Positions 56,911 through 64,000 of a DNA stretch of 64,000 nucleotides are shown here, piece after piece (positions within the stretch are counted from its first letter, which is position 1; each line of letters begins with the position of its first letter). A program made the translations under genes and the position numbers. The notes under the pieces are model-generated. The model was not told where the DNA came from. It made no database searches and worked only from the letters and a program-made list of their open reading frames with translations. The stretch spans positions 1 through 64,000 of the forward strand of contig JAUJEB010000009.1 of NCBI GenBank assembly GCA_030442055.1. Reading direction: 5' to 3'. This DNA is from Agaribacillus aureus. Lineage in GTDB: Bacteria; Bacteroidota; Bacteroidia; Cytophagales; Cyclobacteriaceae.

Positions 56911-57127
56911 TACTATTGTGGGTATTAGTACTTTTCCAATTATAACTCAAAAATAAAGCCTTGGAGTTATTTAATAAATTGGTTTAACACAATTTAACAT
57001 TTTGCTGACTTCCTGACAGTATGCTGCCGGATTTAAGGAAAAAGGGAGTGACACTATTGTGCTGTCGTCTGTGGATAATTATCTGATGAATCAAAATGTA
57101 AAATGCAATATTGTAAGATCACTTTAT

Positions 57128-57135
57128 TAGATTTG
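57128..57135 (+). promoter_or_regulatory. -7 element before GH3 gene
   Basis: TAGATTTG matches TAnnTTTG exactly and ends 7 bp before the ATG at 57143. This predicts a leaderless or nearly leaderless mRNA. The -33 box is unclear. Confidence 0.5.
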
Positions 57136-57142
57136 CAGAATT

Positions 57143-58645
57143 ATGGGCGTGAGATCTTTATTAAGTAAACCCTTTGCCAGGTATGTTGTAAGCCAACAAA
57201 ATAAGTGGGTCAAAAATCCCGGGCATTACCAGCGTCAAATTTTTAAATACCTGATTGACAATGCACGTCACACCAAATTTGGTAAAGACCACGGCTTCAG
57301 CGATATCGCAGCTTATGACGATTTTAAGCGCCAGGTGCCGGTTGGGGACTATGAATTGATCAAACCCTATATTGAGCTTGTTAAGAAAGGAGAAAAGGAT
57401 GTATTGTGGAAAGGGGTGCCCATTTACTTTTCAAAAACCTCCGGGACAACTTCCGGCATAAAATATATCCCCATTACCAGGGAGTCCATTTCAAACCATA
57501 TCAATACAGCAAGAAACGCCTTGTTGAATTATATCCACGAGACGGGAAATTCAAAATTTGTGGATGGAAAACTTATATTTTTGTCCGGTAGCCCCGAGCT
57601 TGACGAAACATCGGGTATACCTACCGGCAGGCTTTCGGGTATTGTGAATCATCACGTGCCGGACTATCTCAGGGGAAATCAAATGCCCGGTTACAAAACC
57701 AATTGCATTGAAGACTGGGAGGAGAAACTGGAGAAAATTATTGCTGAGACATTAGACCAAAATATGACCTTGATCTCGGGTATACCGCCCTGGGTACAAA
57801 TGTACTTTGACCGAATACATGATAAAACGGGCAAGAAGATCAAAGACGTTTTCCCCGGATTTTCGCTATTTGTTTACGGTGGTGTGAATTTTGAACCCTA
57901 CAAAGCCAAACTATTCGATTCCATTGGCAAGGTGATAGATTCTGTGGAGACTTATCCGGCCTCAGAAGGATTTATTGCTTTCCAGGATTCGCAAAAAGAA
58001 GAGGGGCTTCTGCTCAATTTAAACAGTGGTATTTTCTTCGAGTTTATTCCTGCCGATGAATATTTTTCGGACAATCCGCGCCGGTTATCAATAGAAGAGG
58101 TGGAGCTTGGGGTAAATTATGCGGTAATTTTAAATAATAATGCGGGCTTATGGGGTTATTCATTAGGTGACACGGTGAAATTTGTTTCAAAACAACCGTA
58201 CAGGTTATTGGTCACTGGTCGGATAAAGCATTTTATTTCAGCTTTTGGAGAACATGTTATCGGAGAAGAAGTGGAAAAGGCTATGAAATATGCCATGCAG
58301 GAGCATAAAGAAGTCGATCTCATGGAATTTACCGTTGCCCCTCAGGTAACCCCGGTGGAGGGATTACCCCTGCACGAGTGGTATGTGGAGTTTAATAATG
58401 AGCCGACAGATTTGATCGCTTTTGAAAAAACTCTAAATTTACAGTTGCAAAAATTAAATACCTATTATGATGACCTCATTTCCGGAAGTATTTTGAGGGA
58501 ATTAAAAGTGATCAAATTACAAAAAGACGCATTTAGAAATTACATGAAGGCACAAGGAAAATTGGGTGGTCAGAATAAAGTTCCCCGGTTATCAAATGAC
58601 AGAAAAATTGCCTCCGGACTTACTCCCTTCATCATTAATGACTAA
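57143..58645 (+). CDS. GH3-family acyl-acid amido synthetase-like protein
   Basis: The 500-residue protein matches the GH3 auxin-promoter family: YFSKTSGTTSGIKYIPITRESI (ATP-binding loop), LISGIPPWVQMYFDRI, YGGVNFEPYKAKLF, PASEGFIAFQDS and VTGRIKHFISAFGEHVIGEEVE. Plant GH3 enzymes join amino acids to hormones; bacterial members are uncharacterised. The gene is 12 bp before dxr and may head its operon. Confidence 0.92.
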   Translation: MGVRSLLSKPFARYVVSQQNKWVKNPGHYQRQIFKYLIDNARHTKFGKDHGFSDIAAYDDFKRQVPVGDYELIKPYIELVKKGEKDVLWKGVPIYFSKTSGTTSGIKYIPITRESISNHINTARNALLNYIHETGNSKFVDGKLIFLSGSPELDETSGIPTGRLSGIVNHHVPDYLRGNQMPGYKTNCIEDWEEKLEKIIAETLDQNMTLISGIPPWVQMYFDRIHDKTGKKIKDVFPGFSLFVYGGVNFEPYKAKLFDSIGKVIDSVETYPASEGFIAFQDSQKEEGLLLNLNSGIFFEFIPADEYFSDNPRRLSIEEVELGVNYAVILNNNAGLWGYSLGDTVKFVSKQPYRLLVTGRIKHFISAFGEHVIGEEVEKAMKYAMQEHKEVDLMEFTVAPQVTPVEGLPLHEWYVEFNNEPTDLIAFEKTLNLQLQKLNTYYDDLISGSILRELKVIKLQKDAFRNYMKAQGKLGGQNKVPRLSNDRKIASGLTPFIIND

Positions 58646-58657
58646 TAGAGGAAAACA

Positions 58658-59821
58658 TTGAAACAAGAAGGGAAAAGACATATTGCTATCCTTGGATCTA
58701 CTGGTTCTATCGGCACCCAAACACTAGAGGTCATTGAACAGCACAATGACAGATTTGTGGTAGAGGTGTTAACTGCACAGGATAATGCCGCCTTGCTCAT
58801 TGAGCAGGCTCGGAAATATCAGCCCAATGTGGTGGTGATTGGCAATGAAACCCACTACGAGACGGTTTTTGACGCCCTGGATCCACTGGATATTAAGGTT
58901 TATGCCGGGGAGAAAGCCCTGTGCTCGGTGGTTACCATGGATGATATTGATCTTGTGGTGACGGCATGTGTTGGTTATGCGGGATTAAAGCCTACCATAA
59001 AAGCCATTGAGGCTGGAAAAACCATTGGCCTGGCCAATAAAGAAACATTGGTAGTGGCGGGAGAATTGATCACAAGGCTAGCTCTCGAGAATGGTGTCAG
59101 CATATATCCCATTGACTCTGAACATTCCGCCATTTTTCAATGTATAGTAGGCGAATTTCACAATAAAATAGAAAGAATCATTTTGACCGCCTCCGGTGGA
59201 CCATTCCGGGGACGGAACAAGTCATTTTTGGCTTCTGTAACAAAGGAACAAGCACTGAAGCACCCTAACTGGGAAATGGGTGCAAAAATAACAGTTGACT
59301 CAGCTACCCTGATGAATAAGGGACTGGAGGTTATAGAAGCGAAGTGGTTATTTGGGTTGAAAATTGACCAGGTGGAGGTAGTTATCCACCCACAATCCAT
59401 CATCCATTCCATGGTTGAATTTGAGGATGGTTCTATAAAAGCGCAACTTGGGTTGCCGGATATGCGTATCCCAATACAGTTTGCGTTAAGTTATCCGGAA
59501 AGGTTAAAATCCAATTTCCCTAAATTTAATTTCGCAGATTATCCGTCTTTAGATTTTGAAAAACCAGATACAGACACTTTTAAAAATCTTCGTTTAGCGT
59601 TTGAAGCCATTGATAAGGGAGGCAATATGCCCTGTATTCTCAATGCCGCCAACGAAGTGGTTGTTTCTGCGTTCTTAAAGGATAGGATAGGATTTTTGCA
59701 GATGTCTGAGGTGGTGGAGGAGTGTATGTCAAAGATTAGTCATATCAGCTCTCCTACACTGGAAGATTATGTATTAACAGATAAAGAAACTAGAGTTAAA
59801 GCAATAGAATATATTAGATAA
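58658..59821 (+). CDS. dxr: 1-deoxy-D-xylulose 5-phosphate reductoisomerase
   Basis: Dxr makes MEP from DXP with NADPH in isoprenoid synthesis. The 387-residue protein has the NADPH motif GSTGSIGTQTLEVI near residue 12, GLANKETLVVAGELI, and the metal site in PIDSEHSAIFQ. HPQSIIHSMVEFEDGS follows. The start is TTG at 58658 (KQEGKRHIAILG); no ATG fits. It touches rseP (stop then ATG, zero gap), the common dxr-rseP pair. Confidence 0.97.
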   Translation: MKQEGKRHIAILGSTGSIGTQTLEVIEQHNDRFVVEVLTAQDNAALLIEQARKYQPNVVVIGNETHYETVFDALDPLDIKVYAGEKALCSVVTMDDIDLVVTACVGYAGLKPTIKAIEAGKTIGLANKETLVVAGELITRLALENGVSIYPIDSEHSAIFQCIVGEFHNKIERIILTASGGPFRGRNKSFLASVTKEQALKHPNWEMGAKITVDSATLMNKGLEVIEAKWLFGLKIDQVEVVIHPQSIIHSMVEFEDGSIKAQLGLPDMRIPIQFALSYPERLKSNFPKFNFADYPSLDFEKPDTDTFKNLRLAFEAIDKGGNMPCILNAANEVVVSAFLKDRIGFLQMSEVVEECMSKISHISSPTLEDYVLTDKETRVKAIEYIR

Positions 59822-61156
59822 ATGGAAGCATTGATAATGGCTGCCCAGTTGATCCTGGGACTGTCGATTTTAGTAGGGATCCACGAGTTTGGACATATGA
59901 TAGCTGCAAAGCTTTTCGGCATGAAGGTCGAAAAATTTTCCATCGGATTTCCACCAAAAATTTTTGGTGTCAAATATGGTGAAACCGAATATTCCATTGG
60001 AGCCATTCCTTTAGGTGGTTTTGTTAAAATATCTGGGATGATCGACGAGTCGCTCGATACTGAAAGTCTTTCCAAAGAACCGGAGCACTGGGAGTTCAGA
60101 TCAAAGCCGGCATGGCAAAGGTTAATTGTGATGTTAGGCGGCGTTATCATGAATGTCTTTTTGGGGATTTTTATTTTTATAATCCTTGTATTCAATTATG
60201 GCGAACCTTATATCTCAAAAGAGGAAGTCAACAAATATGGGTTATATCCCACCGAATTAGGGGCTGAAATTGGATTTAGGGAAGGGGATAAGGTTCTAAA
60301 AATCAATGGACAGGACTATCAAAAATTCTCTGATATTACTGGTCCCGATGCCATCCTTGCCGATAATGGCTACTACGAGGTGCTGAGAGATGGTGAAATT
60401 ATCAGAATTGATATCCCAAGTGATCTTTTGGATAAAATCTCTGACAGCAAAAATAAAGATCAGCTACCTTTTGTGAAGCCTCTTCGACCTTTCAGAGTGG
60501 CGGAAGTCTCAACAGGTAAAGGGGCCGATTATGCCGGCTTAAAAAAGGGAGATATCATTGTTGAAGCAAATGGAATAAAAATTGATTATTTCCATCACCT
60601 ATCCAAGGTTTTACGTGAGAATAAAGACAAAGAGGTCAGTTTGAAATATACGAGGGATGGTGTTGTCCATTCCACAAAAGGTTATGTGGATGAGGAGGGA
60701 TTGCTTGGATTTTTACGCGAAGATCTTCTGGAATATGACAGAATTGAGTATAGCTTTATGCAATCTATTCCACGCGGCACCGAAAAAGCCTTCAAGATTA
60801 TCATAGACCAGATCAGGGCATTTAAGAAGATATTAAGCGGCCAGGTATCCGCCTCAAAATCGCTGAGTGGCCCCATTGGCATTGCAAAAATATTTGGTTC
60901 TACCTGGGATTGGCTCAACTTCTGGACTATGACAGGCTTCCTGTCAATGGTGCTTGCCTTTGTAAATTTATTGCCGATCCCCGCACTGGATGGAGGACAC
61001 GTGATATTTCTGTTATTTGAAATAGTTTCGGGAAGGAAACCTGGCGACAAGTTTTTGGAAGTTGCCCAAAAAGTGGGAATGGTTATTTTGCTGGGCTTGA
61101 TGGCCTTCGCCATTGGAAATGATATCTATAAAGGGATTAAAGACTTCTTTTCGTAG
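59822..61156 (+). CDS. rseP: Site-2 protease RseP-like zinc metalloprotease
   Basis: This 444-residue intramembrane protease has the zinc motif HEFGH at 21-25 in the first membrane helix and the second metal site in LLPIPALDGGHVIFLL. Two PDZ-like regions lie between (about 130-185 and 205-285). It cleaves membrane anchors of regulators or signal-peptide remnants. There is no gap after dxr, so coupling is likely. Confidence 0.95.
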   Translation: MEALIMAAQLILGLSILVGIHEFGHMIAAKLFGMKVEKFSIGFPPKIFGVKYGETEYSIGAIPLGGFVKISGMIDESLDTESLSKEPEHWEFRSKPAWQRLIVMLGGVIMNVFLGIFIFIILVFNYGEPYISKEEVNKYGLYPTELGAEIGFREGDKVLKINGQDYQKFSDITGPDAILADNGYYEVLRDGEIIRIDIPSDLLDKISDSKNKDQLPFVKPLRPFRVAEVSTGKGADYAGLKKGDIIVEANGIKIDYFHHLSKVLRENKDKEVSLKYTRDGVVHSTKGYVDEEGLLGFLREDLLEYDRIEYSFMQSIPRGTEKAFKIIIDQIRAFKKILSGQVSASKSLSGPIGIAKIFGSTWDWLNFWTMTGFLSMVLAFVNLLPIPALDGGHVIFLLFEIVSGRKPGDKFLEVAQKVGMVILLGLMAFAIGNDIYKGIKDFFS

Positions 61157-61285
61157 TACGCTGCATTTGAGATGTTGATGATCCGGGGTTTCTCGAGAGG
61201 CGCGGTCAGTTTTGATATGATGTTCAGGTGAAATACAACCCGGCGCTAGCGCTGGCAACAGCTGAATTATCAAACTTTCAAAAGC

Positions 61286-63259
61286 CTAATTTTCAATAGC
61301 CTTGTCTCTGATAATTTCAAATTCTACCCGGCGATTTAGTTTTTTGTCTTCATCGGTTTTTTCTTCAACGATAGGTTTAGAGCTACCGTAGCCTTTGGCA
61401 TCGATCCGGCTTTCATCGATTTTTCCGAAATAGGTGAGGTATTCCTTAATAGACTGGGCGCGGTCATCTGACAATTTTAAGTTGAGTTCCTCACTGCCAT
61501 CGGAATCGGTGTGTCCCGAAATTTTCAAATTGAACTCGGGGTTATCCATCATGAAATCAACGATTTTGTTAAGATCACCGTACATTTCTATTTTTAAATC
61601 GGATTTACCATTATCAAATTCCAGCGTAGAAAATTCTATGCGGCTTGAAAAGGTCTCGGTTTTTCGATGGTATTCAGCATCGCCGTCCAGATAAAACAAT
61701 TCCTCAATTCTAAAAAAATCATCGCCGTGGATAATCAGCAGATAGTTATTGTTGTTGATCAGGTCAAAGCTGAAAGAGCCATCGGGTCTTAAGAATTTCG
61801 GCGCCACCTCAATGCCGTGATCCAAATCAATAATCGATACCATACCGGACAACGGCTTGTCGGTGCCTACCTCGGTCAAAGATCCCTGCAATTGTACCGT
61901 GGCATTCGGCTGCGCACCCATGGGCAGGGGAAATGAAAACAGGTCGAGATTACTGAGGTTTTCGTCTTTGGATTTGGCGTAAAAAAGATACTGTGAATTG
62001 GCATCAATGGTAAAGTAGTATTCACTTCCTTTTCCGTTAACCAGGGGACCAATATTTATTGGCTCGCTCCAGCGATTATTTTTATGATATGATTTGTAGA
62101 TATCATATTCTCCGAAATTCAGCAAATGCCCCGTTGAGCTAAAATACAAGAGGGGACTGGAGGGATGGTAAAAGGGGCTTACTTCATTGCCTCGTGTGTT
62201 AACCATGGGGCCTAGATTCCTGGCTTTGGCCCAATTTCCCTTGCTGTCCTTGTAGGTGAAATATATGTCTGAAAGGCCAAACCCATCTACCCTGTCCGAA
62301 GCAAAGTAAAGCGTATCTTCCCCGTGGGACAGGGAGGGTTGTGAATCCCAACTGGCTCCGTTTACGGATTCTCCCAGGTTTTTAATATTTCCCCAGACGC
62401 CATTCTCCTGTAAATGGGCTTCATACAAATCGCAATTTCCGTAGCCATCCGGGGCATTGCACCGGGCAAAAAACAAAGTAGTGCCATCTTTTGACAAGCA
62501 GGCTGAGCCCTCATTAAAGGGTGTGTTTATTCCTTCAAATGCTTTGGCTTCTTCCCAGTAACCGTCTTCCCCCTTGCTGTAAAACAGATCTTCGTTGGCC
62601 CTGCTTCTTAAGACATCCGTTGTCTGGTTTCTTTTGGAAGTAAAAATCAGGGTATTATCATGGATGCCTAGCGTCGGACCATAATCAGCCAAATCCGAAT
62701 TGATATGTTGGCCCATATTCAATAACACACCCCGGGGAGGGATCAGGGTATCTACCTGCTTACGAAATTCCACGAGTTCGTAATAATGTTCCAATGGCAC
62801 GAAATAGTCCTTTTCATTGACGATTAATGAATCCAAATGACGGAACACTTTTTTCAAATCGGTCTCTTTTCTATGGTGTTTTAAAACCAGCTTGTATATC
62901 GCCTTTGCTTTAGCCATGTCACCCCTCATTTCAGTCAATTTCCCATAACGCCAGAGCCACCTGGTCTCTTTGTAAAAGTTCTCAATGCCAAAGTTTTTGA
63001 TATAGTTCTCCAGCAAAGGATAAAGCTTATTCCAGTTCCGGGCCTGATCCAGCTTGTTAATAGATTTTGACAGCCCTTTGTCAGCGAAATAGGCGACTTT
63101 GTTCACATTGGAAAAGGGAAATATTTGAAATGTCAGGGCGCTTTGGGAGGAATCACTAAGCTTGGGCAGCCGCATAAATTTTTTCTTTTTCTTCTGGCCG
63201 ATAGCCGGCAGGCAAAGAAAAATTGTCAATAGCATTATCGCGGCTTTTTTTAAACACAT
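61286..63259 (-). CDS. PorE-like OmpA family protein with TPR, PD40 propeller and CRD
   Basis: This protein of about 657 residues has a signal peptide ending near PAIGQ, without a lipobox. A helical TPR-like part follows (about 60-150). Then come PD40/WD40-like repeats (LYFASDRVDGFGLSDIYFTYKD; LLYFSSTGHLLNFGEYDIYKSY), a carboxypeptidase-regulatory-like domain (about 465-540) and a C-terminal OmpA domain with ISGHTDSDGSEELNLKLSDDRAQSIKEYL. This is the domain order of PorE, a type IX secretion component that binds peptidoglycan. The frame is open to a TTG at 63268; ATG at 63259 is preferred. Confidence 0.85.
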   Translation of the reverse strand: MCLKKAAIMLLTIFLCLPAIGQKKKKKFMRLPKLSDSSQSALTFQIFPFSNVNKVAYFADKGLSKSINKLDQARNWNKLYPLLENYIKNFGIENFYKETRWLWRYGKLTEMRGDMAKAKAIYKLVLKHHRKETDLKKVFRHLDSLIVNEKDYFVPLEHYYELVEFRKQVDTLIPPRGVLLNMGQHINSDLADYGPTLGIHDNTLIFTSKRNQTTDVLRSRANEDLFYSKGEDGYWEEAKAFEGINTPFNEGSACLSKDGTTLFFARCNAPDGYGNCDLYEAHLQENGVWGNIKNLGESVNGASWDSQPSLSHGEDTLYFASDRVDGFGLSDIYFTYKDSKGNWAKARNLGPMVNTRGNEVSPFYHPSSPLLYFSSTGHLLNFGEYDIYKSYHKNNRWSEPINIGPLVNGKGSEYYFTIDANSQYLFYAKSKDENLSNLDLFSFPLPMGAQPNATVQLQGSLTEVGTDKPLSGMVSIIDLDHGIEVAPKFLRPDGSFSFDLINNNNYLLIIHGDDFFRIEELFYLDGDAEYHRKTETFSSRIEFSTLEFDNGKSDLKIEMYGDLNKIVDFMMDNPEFNLKISGHTDSDGSEELNLKLSDDRAQSIKEYLTYFGKIDESRIDAKGYGSSKPIVEEKTDEDKKLNRRVEFEIIRDKAIEN

Positions 63260-63468
63260 GTCAGCCAAATTTTGTGCTTAAATAATTATATTTAGATAAA
63301 ATCTTGTGCTTCAAGGGTCAAAGATGTAACAAGTTTAAATTTATAACAAGTCATATTTACTTAAGAAATTACTTTGGCACAGGTCTTGACCAATAACATA
63401 TTGATCCCTTAAAAACGTTTTTGAGAAGGGAATTATGTCATATTGACAGACTTGAAGGGTATTAAAAT

Positions 63469-64000
63469 ATGGACGAAAGAAACAGATATTTAGACAAAAT
63501 AGTATTGTCAGATTTTGCCGAGGAGGACTCAGGTGAGCTAATCCAGCTGATAAACCCTGAAGATGAGGCGGATACGCTGGTAGATATTCCTGATAATATT
63601 TCAATTTTACCGGTAAAGAATACGGTACTTTTTCCAGGGGTGATTATACCCATTACCGTGGGCCGGGATAAATCCGTAAAACTTGTTAAGAAAGCTTATA
63701 AAACCGACCGTATAATTGGGGTCATCGCGCAAAAAAGTCAGAAGTCAGAAGATCCCGGGAAGGATGATATTTACAAGGTAGGAACTGTTGCCAAGATTAT
63801 TAAGATGTTGGTGCTGCCAGATGGTAATACAACCATTATCATTCAGGGAAAGCAGCGATTTAAAATCAACAAGGTCATCTCTGAAAACCCTTACCTGGTC
63901 GCCCAGGTTGATGTTGTGGAGGAGTCTTTTCCCGATCCCAATGACAAAAAGCTGAAGGCGGTGGTACAGTCGCTGAAAGAAGCGGCGCTTAAAATTTTAA
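63469..64000 (+). CDS. lon: Lon protease, N-terminal part, cut by the window edge
   Basis: The ATG at 63469 opens a frame running to the window end (177 codons visible). The protein starts MDERNRYLDKIVLSDFAEED and then has ISILPVKNTVLFPGVIIPITVGRDKSVKLVKKAY and ILVLPDGNTTIIIQGKQRFKI-like blocks. These are the LAN (N-terminal substrate-binding) domain of Lon. The AAA+ and Ser-Lys protease parts lie outside. A TTGACA lies at 63443, 26 bp before the ATG, but no matching -10 is seen. Confidence 0.93.
   Translation, partial: MDERNRYLDKIVLSDFAEEDSGELIQLINPEDEADTLVDIPDNISILPVKNTVLFPGVIIPITVGRDKSVKLVKKAYKTDRIIGVIAQKSQKSEDPGKDDIYKVGTVAKIIKMLVLPDGNTTIIIQGKQRFKINKVISENPYLVAQVDVVEESFPDPNDKKLKAVVQSLKEAALKIL

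Noticed and set aside
57070-57078. Perfect DnaA box (TGTGGATAA) between the HtrA and GH3 genes
   Set aside because: It is a single copy in this intergenic region. A second perfect copy at 17444 lies inside purD. Single 9-mers are expected by chance in 64 kb, so no origin is claimed.
63443-63456. Heat-shock promoter for lon (TTGACA and CTTGAA present)
   Set aside because: Only the -35-like half is present. No matching -10 was found at the right distance, and this group uses a different promoter consensus.
1-64000. Prophage, CRISPR array, insertion sequence or tRNA
   Set aside because: No integrase, transposase, spaced direct repeats or clear tRNA cloverleaf was seen on either strand.

Overview
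The window looks like chromosome from a gliding member of the Bacteroidota, most likely order Cytophagales (Fulvivirga-like; the genus is inference). Reasons: the gliding lipoprotein gene gldH; a RicT-type PSP1 protein translationally joined to it; BatD; a PorE-like OmpA protein; NfeD/flotillin; the Bacteroidota version of the ligase-associated DNA repair set; many TTG/GTG starts; and promoters of the TTG-N19-TAnnTTTG type. Almost everything is ordinary chromosomal content. No phage, integron, IS element, CRISPR array or tRNA was seen.

Layout. 0-3.4 kb: 5S rRNA with terminator (end of an rRNA operon), a FadL-like outer-membrane protein and a low-complexity Phe/Tyr- and Ser/Arg-rich lipoprotein. 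3.4-11.5 kb: proS, nfeD-floA, a large WG-repeat protein, hemA, and a helix-hairpin-helix (ComEA-like) protein. 11.5-21 kb: a 1343-residue SF1 helicase facing the gldH-ricT pair, then purD and recQ on the minus strand. 21-34.4 kb: a KpsF/GutQ isomerase and GDP-mannose pyrophosphorylase (sugar nucleotides). They are followed by the ligase-associated DNA damage response set (exonuclease, ATP-dependent ligase, then Lhr-type helicase and PdeM). That set is split in two by five unrelated genes. Glutaminase closes the run.

34.4-36.4 kb is the one clearly accessory patch. It has a SymE-like toxin gene (minus strand) divergent from a small XRE regulator, a second XRE paralogue, paired palindromes, and two copies of a ~200 bp palindromic repeat on either side. 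A near-duplicate 21-bp motif overlaps both divergent promoters, which suggests a co-regulated toxin/regulator module. I rate this the best candidate for something new.

36.3-49.1 kb: a VOC protein, an M3 peptidase (Dcp), a GNAT, a sodium symporter facing Nfu, a dicarboxylate/amino acid symporter overlapping aroC, BatD, a 62-residue small protein, queG and dnaA. 49.1-55.2 kb: a three-gene minus-strand unit of planctomycete-type cytochrome/DUF1501/PSD1 proteins, one of them an unusual composite. 55.4-64 kb: an HtrA protease, the run GH3-dxr-rseP, a PorE-like OmpA protein and the start of lon, which runs off the window.
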